Shown here in pieces: positions 1 to 8,608 of a stretch of 64,000 nt of DNA; position 1 is the first letter of the stretch, and every line of letters starts with the position of its first letter. The translations under genes were made by a program, and so were the position numbers. Origin of the DNA: Bacteroidetes bacterium HLUCCA01 (GTDB lineage Bacteria; Bacteroidota; Rhodothermia; Balneolales; HLUCCA01); NCBI GenBank assembly GCA_001314545.1, contig LIHN01000019.1:62001-126000 (forward strand), written 5' to 3'. The notes beneath the pieces were generated by a model, which made no database searches, was not told the DNA's origin, and saw only the letters and a program-made list of their open reading frames with translations.

Positions 1-83
1 CAATTATTCGTGTATATTCTGAGGCTCGTTCAGCACAGGAAGCCAGGGATCTGGCCGAACCGATTATGAACCAGCTACGATAA
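1..83 (+). CDS. C-terminal fragment of phosphohexomutase (phosphoglucosamine mutase/phosphomannomutase family), 5' truncated by window
   Basis: Reading frame 3 encodes ...IIRVYSEARSAQEARDLAEPIMNQLR* ending TAA at 81-83; resembles the C-terminal RVxxEA motif of the family. Confidence 0.6.
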   Translation, partial: IIRVYSEARSAQEARDLAEPIMNQLR

Positions 84-105
84 TCCATTTCAATTTCCTA
101 TCTCT

Positions 106-987
106 ATGATTAATTCAATGACCGGCTTCGGTCGCGGTGAGGTTACAACCAACGGAACTACAGTAACGACGGAAATACGTTCGGTAAACAACCGTTTTTG
201 CGAGGTTTCGCTGAAGCTGCCCCAGCAGATTCAGAATCTGGAAAACGAAGTTCGTGAGTTCATTCAACGCAATGTCAGCCGCGGCAAGCTGCATGTAATG
301 ATTCGTGTAGACGAGCCGGTTGAGTCGACCGCCAGAATGCATTTCGACCGCGAAGCTGCCCAGCAGTACCTCTCCATGCTGGAAGAACTTCGCTACATGA
401 TGCGTATTGAAGAGCCGATCACCCTGGACCATGTCATCAGCAATCCGAATATCTTCAAACTGACCGATGATCAGCTTGAACGGGTTGAGCGACTGCGACC
501 CTTGATTTTATCTTCCGTTGATCGGGCTATCGCTGAACTTAAAAAAATGCGTACCCAGGAAGGGTCCCACCTTATGGACGACTTCCAGAAGCGCCTGGAT
601 ACCATCGATGAAACGGTTCAGACCATAGCCTCGCACGCCAAAGAACGGGTTCCTGAAGCACGACTCAAGCTGCAGGAACGCATTGCCACGCTACTGGACA
701 GTGAGAGCTTCGATAAAGAACGGCTGGAGCTTGAAATAGCCATTATGGCTGATAAGCTGGATATCACCGAAGAATTGGTTCGCCTCTCCTCGCACACACG
801 ATTTTTCCGGGAAGCTATGCAAAACGATGAGTCGGTGGGTCGAAAGCTGAACTTTTTAATCCAGGAAATGCACCGGGAAATTAATACTATCGGCTCCAAA
901 GCGAGCCACGCCGGTATATCACATCATGTGGTGCAGCTGAAGGAAACCCTCGAAATTATCCGGGAACAGGTTCAAAATATCGAGTAA
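106..987 (+). CDS. yicC: YicC family protein (putative endoribonuclease)
   Basis: MINSMTGFGRGE N-terminus and C-terminal IQEMHREINTIGSKA typical of YicC; followed by gmk. Confidence 0.95.
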   Translation: MINSMTGFGRGEVTTNGTTVTTEIRSVNNRFCEVSLKLPQQIQNLENEVREFIQRNVSRGKLHVMIRVDEPVESTARMHFDREAAQQYLSMLEELRYMMRIEEPITLDHVISNPNIFKLTDDQLERVERLRPLILSSVDRAIAELKKMRTQEGSHLMDDFQKRLDTIDETVQTIASHAKERVPEARLKLQERIATLLDSESFDKERLELEIAIMADKLDITEELVRLSSHTRFFREAMQNDESVGRKLNFLIQEMHREINTIGSKASHAGISHHVVQLKETLEIIREQVQNIE

Positions 988-1559
988 TGGACGCGGGCAA
1001 ACTGATAATTCTCACAGCACCCAGCGGAAGCGGAAAAAGTACCCTCGCAGCCAGGCTTCTCAGTGATTTTCCCCGGATTAAATTTTCTGTATCAGCTACA
1101 ACCCGTAAACCGCGTGCAGGTGAGATTCATGGAGTGCACTATTTTTTTATGTCCGACGAGGAGTTTCGTCAGCATATTGAGCGGGGCAATTTCCTGGAGT
1201 ATGAAGAGTTTTACGGAGGCAAGCTGTACGGCACACTAAAGTCACATGTTGAACAAGAGCTTAATTCTGGGTATTTTGTTTTGTTAGACATTGAAGTAAA
1301 AGGTGCGTCGAATGTCAAGTCACGGTTTGGCCCGGATTGCCTGAGTATATTTGTTCGTCCCCCTTCGTTGCAGGAATTGGAAAAGCGGCTCAGGGAGCGG
1401 GGAACGGAAACCGAGGAAACCCTTACGCTCAGGCTGGAGCGGGCTCGAATGGAGCTCCATTATGAAAACCAGTTTGATGCCGTGGTTATCAATGACAATC
1501 TTGAACAGGCGTATCTGGACCTCAAGTCCATTGTTGAACCTTATTTAATTACCAGTTAA
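987..1559 (+). CDS. gmk: Guanylate kinase
   Basis: P-loop LTAPSGSGKSTL, SVSATTRKPRAGEIHGVHYFF; TAATG overlap with yicC. Confidence 0.97.
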   Translation: MDAGKLIILTAPSGSGKSTLAARLLSDFPRIKFSVSATTRKPRAGEIHGVHYFFMSDEEFRQHIERGNFLEYEEFYGGKLYGTLKSHVEQELNSGYFVLLDIEVKGASNVKSRFGPDCLSIFVRPPSLQELEKRLRERGTETEETLTLRLERARMELHYENQFDAVVINDNLEQAYLDLKSIVEPYLITS

Positions 1560-1563
1560 TCCT

Positions 1564-1848
1564 ATGTCTCTTAAAACGTTAAATGTAGAAAAGCTCCAGG
1601 AAGCTACCGGCAATATCTACGAGTCTATCGTAATCTTGTCAAAACGGGCACGTCAGATTGCCGCTCGTGAAAAAATGGAGCTTGACGAGAAGCTCAAGTA
1701 TTTTGAAGGCTTCGAGGACGAGGAGGAATTTGCGTTCAACGAAGAACAAGAGCGAATATCCAAGGATTTTGAACGAAGACCTCATCCAACACAGCGCGCC
1801 ATTGTGGAGCTTGATCAGGATAAAGTCTCCTTCCGTAAGCCGGAGTAA
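1564..1848 (+). CDS. rpoZ: RNA polymerase omega-subunit family protein
   Basis: 94 aa; position after gmk and before coaBC, IYESIVILSKRARQIAAREK motif. Confidence 0.8.
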   Translation: MSLKTLNVEKLQEATGNIYESIVILSKRARQIAAREKMELDEKLKYFEGFEDEEEFAFNEEQERISKDFERRPHPTQRAIVELDQDKVSFRKPE

Positions 1849-1893
1849 TACAGCTATTGATGTCGGCGGGCAGAACGTCGCAATCCCTTATAT

Positions 1894-3126
1894 ATGCAAG
1901 GTAAACGTATTTTACTGGGTGTGAGTGGCGGAATCGCCGCTTACAAGTCCGTTTACCTCCTCCGTGAATTACAGCAACAGGGTGCTGAGGTACGCGTGGT
2001 GATGACCCCCTCAGCTACCCGTTTTGTAGGCACGGAAACCTTCGCAGCACTCAGTCGCAACGAGGTTCCGGTTCACGTCTTCAACGATGAGGGCAACGGG
2101 GATATCAGTACGTCATGGAGCAGGCATATCCACTGGGCTGAATGGGCTGATTTGATGATTGTGGCCCCATGCACAGCCCATACGCTGGCCGGTCTGGTTC
2201 ATGGTTTTTCTGATAACATGCTCCTGACCACGGCACTTGCCGCCCGGTGCCCCTTACTGCTTTGCCCTACCATGGATGGAGGAATGTTCCGGTCCGCCCC
2301 GGTGCAGCGCAATCTAACCCTGGCCTCAGAATTGGGTTTTCATGTGCTCCAACCCGATAGCGGGTACCTGGCTTCCGGGCTCGATGATACGGGCAGATTA
2401 CCTGAAACGTCCGTCATCCTTGACTTTGCCCGTGGCTTGTTGCACGACACCCATAAAGCGTCTCTCCTGCCTGCATCCACCGGAGCATCATCCCCTTTAA
2501 GCGGTAAACGTGTTCTGGTTACTGCCGGACCAACGCGGGAGTTTATTGATGCAGTGCGGTTTATTTCAAATCCGAGCAGCGGAAAGATGGGCCTGGCCAT
2601 GGCCGAAGCTTCCAGGGAAATGGGAGCGGAAGTCACTTTGATACACGGTCCCCTCGCTATTCCCATCCCCGATGGTATCAACGCCCGGTCAATTATTTCT
2701 GCAAATGACTTATTTGAGGCAGTCAGCGCTCAGTTTGCCACTTACGATGTGATTATCATGGCTGCAGCCGTTTCTGATTTCAGCCCGGAGGAGCAGGTCA
2801 ACCATAAGATCAAAAAAACGGATGCTGCCGAGCAGCTCCTCCTTCGACCAACACCGGATACCCTGAAATGGTTAGGGGAAAACCGCCGTGAGGGTCAGGT
2901 TATCATTGGCTTTGCTATGGAAACTGACAACCTGGAGGCAGAAGTGGAACGCAAATTACAGACTAAAAACGCCGACTGGATTTGCGGTAACCTGTTAAAC
3001 GCTCCGAATAGCGGCTTCGAATCCGATGAAAACACGATTCTCCTAAAAGGAAGAGCCAGCCAGCATCTGCTGACCGGCTCTAAACTGGTTGTAGCCCGTA
3101 AAATTCTGACCGAAATTTTTACTTAA
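1894..3126 (+). CDS. coaBC: Bifunctional phosphopantothenoylcysteine decarboxylase/phosphopantothenate-cysteine ligase
   Basis: GVSGGIAAYKSVYLLREL flavoprotein N-terminus, VLVTAGPTREFIDAVRFISNPSSGKMG ligase domain. Confidence 0.97.
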   Translation: MQGKRILLGVSGGIAAYKSVYLLRELQQQGAEVRVVMTPSATRFVGTETFAALSRNEVPVHVFNDEGNGDISTSWSRHIHWAEWADLMIVAPCTAHTLAGLVHGFSDNMLLTTALAARCPLLLCPTMDGGMFRSAPVQRNLTLASELGFHVLQPDSGYLASGLDDTGRLPETSVILDFARGLLHDTHKASLLPASTGASSPLSGKRVLVTAGPTREFIDAVRFISNPSSGKMGLAMAEASREMGAEVTLIHGPLAIPIPDGINARSIISANDLFEAVSAQFATYDVIIMAAAVSDFSPEEQVNHKIKKTDAAEQLLLRPTPDTLKWLGENRREGQVIIGFAMETDNLEAEVERKLQTKNADWICGNLLNAPNSGFESDENTILLKGRASQHLLTGSKLVVARKILTEIFT

Positions 3127-4933
3127 TCAAGGTCATTTTTCCGGTTAACTGTACCCCTCCTGCCCTCAGCGTATACAAATACATTCCGGAAGCCAGTTCG
3201 GATGCATTAAACTGAACGCTGTGTGAACCTGCGCTTCGCAGTCCACTTTCCAGCACAGATACAACTCTGCCGGTTATGTCGTAGACGGTGAGTTGCACCA
3301 CACTGCTTTCCGGCAAGTGATAGCGTATCTGGGTTGTAGGATTAAACGGGTTCGGATAATTCTGTTCCAACACGATGTCTGCGGCAATCTGAACGGATTC
3401 CAGACTTGTTTCAACAAGGACGTCGGATGGTTCAGAAACCGGTCCTACCGTTGCATTTCGGCCCAGTACCTGCACATAGTAGGAGTAATTCATATCCTGT
3501 GGTCTAACCGATGCAAACGTTTCCCGGAAGGTTGTTTCTCCCGTCAGAGCAACAACATGATCTTCGGTTAGGGTACCGTCAAAGTCATCGTTATCAACAC
3601 GATATACTAGATAAAAGGCCAGAGAGTCGCCATTGGCGCGGTTAACCTGTACGGGATTCCAGCTCAGTTCTACTGAATTTCCATCTGTAGTAAGCTGACT
3701 TGTAACACCTTCAACCCGATCCGCAATAGGTTCCATTGATATCCAGTCAAGCTGCGGTGGCACAGCTGGAATTCGGTTAACCCGGGTCTCCAGCGAGTCA
3801 GCGAGACCCTTGGAAATAAATAATCCAGTGACATAACGAGACCGGAAAAGAATATTTCCTTGTATATCCGGGTTTTCCCGGTTGAAATCCAATTGATCCA
3901 GGACCTCCGTTACCGGCCAGTTTGACGGCGATGCGAACCGATACGGTGCGTTTCCGGTGTACAAGTGCCGTTGTGCTGGTCCTGTCTGTTCACTCCACCA
4001 TCGACTCAACCGGGCGTAATCTTGTTGTCCTCCGAATTGCCAGTATAATTGTGGGGTGAGGTAATCTACCGTTTCATCGTTTAGCCACGCCAGAGCATCA
4101 GCGTAGATCACCGAGTAGGCATCCATACCGACAACACCTATCGGAGTAGCATTCTTGTATATCCCAAATGGTGAAATTCCGAATTTGACATGCGGTTTTA
4201 CCGACTTGATACTGTCATGTACCGCTTCTACCATTCGGTTAATATTATCTCTTCGCCAATCGGCAATGTTTGTAAATCCACGATTATGATCCTGAAACGT
4301 CTGCGCGTCCTGCGTGGAGGTTGTTGTCATGTTATTGGGTGGATAGGGATAGAAATAATCATCGAAATGAATCCCGTCTACATCATACCGGCGGACGATA
4401 TCCATAACCACATTGGTAATGAGCTCCTTGGTTTCCGGTAATCCGGGATCAAATATTCGGATAGTACCGGAGGTCAGCAGCATTTCCGGGTTTGCTTTGG
4501 TGACATGACTGTCGGCCCGCGGATAAAGATCAATTACACGTTCAGCCCGGTAGGGATTCAACCATGCGTGAAGTTCCATTCCACGCTTATGCGCCTCTTC
4601 AATGGCAAATTCGAGTGGATCCCAATAGGGGTCCGGAGCTACACCTTCGGTTCCGGTCAGGTAATACGACCATGGTTCAAAGTTGGAATTGTATAGGGCA
4701 TCCCCTTCAGTGCGTACCTGAAAAATAATGGTATTGATACCAGCCTCTTTCAGATCATCCATCTGATTCGTCAGGGTTAGTTTTTGCGATTCGGAATTTA
4801 TTGAACGGTTTGTAGGCCAGTCCAGGTTGGCAACGGTTGCTATCCATACTCCCCGCATTTCTTCAGCGGGTTGTTGTGCCGTGGCCGTGACGCTTATGAG
4901 CATCAGGGCGAGTATACTAAGTAGTAGTTTCAT
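3119..4933 (-). CDS. GHL10-type (DUF187) glycoside hydrolase-like protein with signal peptide and T9SS type A sorting domain
   Basis: EEMRGVWIATVANLDWPT...GINTIIFQVRTEGDALY... WLNPYR motifs; C-terminal NYPNPFNPTTQIRYHLPE...LTGKMTLIK. Start moved from ORF 5017 to internal ATG 4933 (MKLLLSILALMLISVTATAQQ). Confidence 0.88.
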   Translation of the reverse strand: MKLLLSILALMLISVTATAQQPAEEMRGVWIATVANLDWPTNRSINSESQKLTLTNQMDDLKEAGINTIIFQVRTEGDALYNSNFEPWSYYLTGTEGVAPDPYWDPLEFAIEEAHKRGMELHAWLNPYRAERVIDLYPRADSHVTKANPEMLLTSGTIRIFDPGLPETKELITNVVMDIVRRYDVDGIHFDDYFYPYPPNNMTTTSTQDAQTFQDHNRGFTNIADWRRDNINRMVEAVHDSIKSVKPHVKFGISPFGIYKNATPIGVVGMDAYSVIYADALAWLNDETVDYLTPQLYWQFGGQQDYARLSRWWSEQTGPAQRHLYTGNAPYRFASPSNWPVTEVLDQLDFNRENPDIQGNILFRSRYVTGLFISKGLADSLETRVNRIPAVPPQLDWISMEPIADRVEGVTSQLTTDGNSVELSWNPVQVNRANGDSLAFYLVYRVDNDDFDGTLTEDHVVALTGETTFRETFASVRPQDMNYSYYVQVLGRNATVGPVSEPSDVLVETSLESVQIAADIVLEQNYPNPFNPTTQIRYHLPESSVVQLTVYDITGRVVSVLESGLRSAGSHSVQFNASELASGMYLYTLRAGGVQLTGKMTLIK

Positions 4934-4964
4934 GATAAACAGGCGGGCAAATGTAGTGAGGTAG

Positions 4965-4997
4965 AAAAAAAAAGCATACAACCCGAAGGTTGTATGC
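4965..4997 (-). terminator. Rho-independent terminator with UUCG tetraloop
   Basis: Minus strand: GCATACAACC-TTCG-GGTTGTATGC followed by nine T; perfect 10-bp stem, just downstream of the 5026 stop. Confidence 0.9.
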
Positions 4998-5025
4998 TTT
5001 GTAATAGCCGCAATCAAGAGAATGA

Positions 5026-6342
5026 TTACTTAACAAGAGTCATTTTGTTCGTCAGGCGAACATTTCCGCTAACCAGTTCATAGATGTAAACACCGGATCC
5101 CAGGTTGCTGGCATCGAAGTTTACGGTATGATAGCCGGCAGGCATGGTGTCGTTAACCAGGGTAGCAACTACGCGACCAAGCATGTCATAAACTCGCAGG
5201 GTAGTCATACCGGATTGAGCCAGTTCATAGGTGATGGCAGTAGTTGGGTTGAACGGATTAGGAAAGTTCTGATTAAGGGTATAACCAGAAGCCAGATCTA
5301 CCTGATCTTCAACACTTACAACCAGTTCCGTATTAGGCCGGGTTGCGTGTTGCATACCAACAGGCTCACCGCTGGCACGGAAGACTCCATGGTAAACAGT
5401 CAAACCATCAGGACTGAACGCGATACCACGTGGACGATAGTTAACAGGATCTTCGGTTTCATACATGAATCCGCCGTCAACTATTTCTCCGGTAGCCGGA
5501 TCAATACCGTAGTAAGTATTAGGAGCATAATCGGTACCCGTTTCTTCACCATTAAAGAAGTTAGGAGCATCATTACCCGATCCGGTTGCAGAATAGAGCA
5601 GGTTATTGATTCTGTCATATACCATTGATTCAGAAGCGAAGCCCTTAACGAGCGTATCCGGTACCTGATCAAATCGGCTGAATTCATCCGGACGGCTGTA
5701 GGCAAGAATGGAGCCTGTGGTGTATCCTGGCCACCAGATGGTATTACCATCAGGAGAAACCTCCAGGGTTCGCGAGAAGCCGCGAGCGGAATCAACTGCG
5801 TTTTCGATGAAATTGAAGTTCTCATCGTAGATTTCAACCTGACGGACAGGAATTACGTAACCCATGAAGATATTACCATTATCATCAACACCGGGAGTGA
5901 TACCAGGAGAAGCAAGATCCATTTTACCCATGCCTTCACCGGTTTCATAGTTTATGCGGTACAGGGTATTGGGTCCACCCATGGTAAACAGAATGTTTCC
6001 ATTGTGATCAGCGCGCATTCCGCGTGCAGAAGCGGGTGACATAAGGGTATCAGGCACTCCGTCAATGGTAATGATCTGAATAGGCGAGAAGTCGGCCTCA
6101 GATCCATCTGGATTGAACACATCGATACGCAGTGTTGCTACCGTTGAATCCGGATTCCCTGCAAACGGTACGCCACCGACACGATAAAAGCTTGAAGTCC
6201 AGATTTTTCCGTCCGGATCAACAGCCAAACCATGCGTGTCAGTCAGATACTCAACATTAGGGAAAGGTCCTTGATTTTCCCATTGTGCAAATACCAAGAC
6301 AGGCAAAAGTATCACACCAAAGGTTAGTAGGAGTTTTTTCAT
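5026..6342 (-). CDS. Secreted beta-propeller (NHL-like) protein with T9SS type A sorting domain
   Basis: Signal peptide MKKLLLTFGVILLPVLVFAQ; repeated VDPDGKIW/ADHNGNILF/SPDGNTIWW motifs; C-terminal NFPNPFNPTTAITYEL...LTNKMTLVK. Confidence 0.85.
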   Translation of the reverse strand: MKKLLLTFGVILLPVLVFAQWENQGPFPNVEYLTDTHGLAVDPDGKIWTSSFYRVGGVPFAGNPDSTVATLRIDVFNPDGSEADFSPIQIITIDGVPDTLMSPASARGMRADHNGNILFTMGGPNTLYRINYETGEGMGKMDLASPGITPGVDDNGNIFMGYVIPVRQVEIYDENFNFIENAVDSARGFSRTLEVSPDGNTIWWPGYTTGSILAYSRPDEFSRFDQVPDTLVKGFASESMVYDRINNLLYSATGSGNDAPNFFNGEETGTDYAPNTYYGIDPATGEIVDGGFMYETEDPVNYRPRGIAFSPDGLTVYHGVFRASGEPVGMQHATRPNTELVVSVEDQVDLASGYTLNQNFPNPFNPTTAITYELAQSGMTTLRVYDMLGRVVATLVNDTMPAGYHTVNFDASNLGSGVYIYELVSGNVRLTNKMTLVK

Positions 6343-6366
6343 AGTAGTCCTTTTTTGTTTTTTTAT

Positions 6367-7560
6367 TTAAAACCCATAGTACGGGCTTGGGTCTTTAAGT
6401 ACGTTTACTGTTCTTAAAGTTCTTTCCTCTTCCAGAGAAGGTGTTGCATCCATTGTCACCAGAATTTCAGTACCGGAGGCCCAGAAAGCGTCGACATAGT
6501 TAAAATCCAGTACACCGGGATAGAGCGGCTGAACACTTTCACCCTCAAAAAATCGAATAAATCCAGGGGATTGAGACAGTGCAACAAATATTTCCCCATC
6601 ATCAGCAATTTGTATACTCTGTAATGACCCACCATCTTCATAATTAAGCAATTCTACCGGAGTTTCCAATTCATTATTAGCATTAATTGGGATGCGCCAG
6701 ACAACTTCATTTTGTTCAACGTTGCCAACTACATATAAGTTATTATTGTAGTAACGAACACCACGCCAGTTACCAGGTACCTCGAAGGCTTGTCCGGCAG
6801 CAGTTTCAACATCAAATCGGAATATGTTGGTAGGAGATCCAACAGCCCATGCGTTCCCGTTGGGATCGAAATCCATGGAAGCAAAGGCGTTACCATTGGG
6901 GGCAACAAAGCGGGCACCAAGTGCTCCTCCACCGGGTGGTATCCGGAATATTGCACGCACTACAGGCCGTATCAGGTACAGCGAGCCGTCACTGCCGTAA
7001 CGCAGGGTTCGCCAATTGAACCGGGGTACACTCGCATAGACACTGTATTCACCCGTATCAACGTCCCTGCGCAAAACACCTACACTGGCACCATCTTCCT
7101 CAGCATACATGAAAATATTGCCGTCAGGGTCTGTCGTAACGCCAAATGGACGAGTTGAGCCAGCTCGTAATTCTACACGTTGATAGGCTGCTGAAAGGGT
7201 ATATGGTACAATTTCACTGTACTTATCGCTGGAGAGCGTGGATATTTGAACCGGTAAATCTTCACCAACCACAACGGGTGGTCGTACACGAAGCTCGGTG
7301 TCAGAAACCTGGTTCACCAAGGCTTTCTGACCGTCAAAGAACACAAAAACCTGATCTGGATTGGTTCCGAAATGTTGGCCCGATATCACCACTTCATCAA
7401 CGCCGGCCAGCCAGCCATCAGCTGGCGACATTGACTGAACGACGGGTTGCGGACCAAAAACTGCGTCCTCGTCAAAAAGGGAATTGACGGAGTCATCACA
7501 TGCTGTGAATACAACTGCCGTTACCACCATCAATCCTGCGATTTTACTATGTAATTTCAT
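6367..7560 (-). CDS. IPT/TIG-domain beta-propeller protein, predicted lipoprotein
   Basis: Lipobox-like VVFTACDD; IPT-like PADGWLAGVDEVVISGQHFG; propeller-like DPDGNIFMY, DPNGNAWAVG repeats. Confidence 0.78.
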   Translation of the reverse strand: MKLHSKIAGLMVVTAVVFTACDDSVNSLFDEDAVFGPQPVVQSMSPADGWLAGVDEVVISGQHFGTNPDQVFVFFDGQKALVNQVSDTELRVRPPVVVGEDLPVQISTLSSDKYSEIVPYTLSAAYQRVELRAGSTRPFGVTTDPDGNIFMYAEEDGASVGVLRRDVDTGEYSVYASVPRFNWRTLRYGSDGSLYLIRPVVRAIFRIPPGGGALGARFVAPNGNAFASMDFDPNGNAWAVGSPTNIFRFDVETAAGQAFEVPGNWRGVRYYNNNLYVVGNVEQNEVVWRIPINANNELETPVELLNYEDGGSLQSIQIADDGEIFVALSQSPGFIRFFEGESVQPLYPGVLDFNYVDAFWASGTEILVTMDATPSLEEERTLRTVNVLKDPSPYYGF

Positions 7561-7572
7561 AATCCTTTATTC

Positions 7573-8595
7573 TTAAAAACTTAACTGGATTGAAAGACGA
7601 TTCACACTGTTGAAAACGCCGAAGGCCGAGTGGGAGAAATCAGCTTTGATGCCATATCGACTGGCAAAGGCTTGTGAAACACCGACACCGAAGGATAATC
7701 CCTGCTCGTCTGATGGGAATACATACCCCGAGCGAAGGTGAAGTCGTTGAGCAAAGGTATACTCCGCACCTATCATTAACTGTTCGTAGTAGTCGCGGGG
7801 CCGGTTGGCATCCACACTAACCCAAAGCTTATGCATGTCCGGATTCAAGGATGTAAGATCAAACACGTTCATCGCCAGTCCGATTCTGAATGTAAGCGGA
7901 AGCTCCTGCGTATCCCTGATGTAGGAGATTTCGCGAGAGTAGTTACGCAGTGACATGGCAAAATTCAGACTTTCGAAACCAGTCTTGAATAACACACCAA
8001 AATCGATGGTGAACGTATCGGCAATAAAACGCTCGCGTGTAAAACCATCAGCCTCATCATCCGAACGAGCCGTAATTGCGTTGGCCAGGTCCAGTTCTGC
8101 ATAGCGGATGTTACCGCCTACTGAAAACTGATTGCTGATAGCACGGGCATAGGTAAATCCAAATGCATAGGCTGAAGGACTGAATGTACCTAATACTTCA
8201 TATCCGAGATCCGAGTCTTGTCGGACGGTTTCTGTCATTTGGCCGTAATCAGTACTTAGCATAGACAATCCGAACACGCCGAATCTACCGTTTCGCGGAC
8301 GAAATGTCATGGCGGCATACTGATATTCGATATCGGCTATCCATGAGACATTTCCCATCGATACATCAAAAAGACTTTGCTGAAATCCAAGCGCTGCAGG
8401 ATTATAAAAAATCCCCATTGAGCCTGTTTCCATGGCTGTCACCGCGTCACCCATACCCGTGGCCCGGGCGCTGAGTGGTGCTGACAGGAATTTCATCGTA
8501 GTCTGAGCACGCTTTTCCTGGGCATAACTGTCGGCATAGGTAAAGACAGTCAGTAAAAGCGCAGCAATAAGGAATTTGGTTAGGTGTCTGTTCAC
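7573..8595 (-). CDS. PorV/PorQ family outer-membrane protein
   Basis: Signal peptide; MKFLSAPLSARATGMGDAVTAMETGSMGIFYNPAALGF is characteristic of the PorV/PorQ (FadL-like) family. Confidence 0.88.
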   Translation of the reverse strand: MNRHLTKFLIAALLLTVFTYADSYAQEKRAQTTMKFLSAPLSARATGMGDAVTAMETGSMGIFYNPAALGFQQSLFDVSMGNVSWIADIEYQYAAMTFRPRNGRFGVFGLSMLSTDYGQMTETVRQDSDLGYEVLGTFSPSAYAFGFTYARAISNQFSVGGNIRYAELDLANAITARSDDEADGFTRERFIADTFTIDFGVLFKTGFESLNFAMSLRNYSREISYIRDTQELPLTFRIGLAMNVFDLTSLNPDMHKLWVSVDANRPRDYYEQLMIGAEYTFAQRLHLRSGYVFPSDEQGLSFGVGVSQAFASRYGIKADFSHSAFGVFNSVNRLSIQLSF

Positions 8596-8608
8596 AATAA
8601 TACCTCAG

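Noticed and set aside
5128-5628. 166-aa plus-strand ORF
   Set aside because: Antisense to the T9SS beta-propeller gene; no signal peptide or motif.
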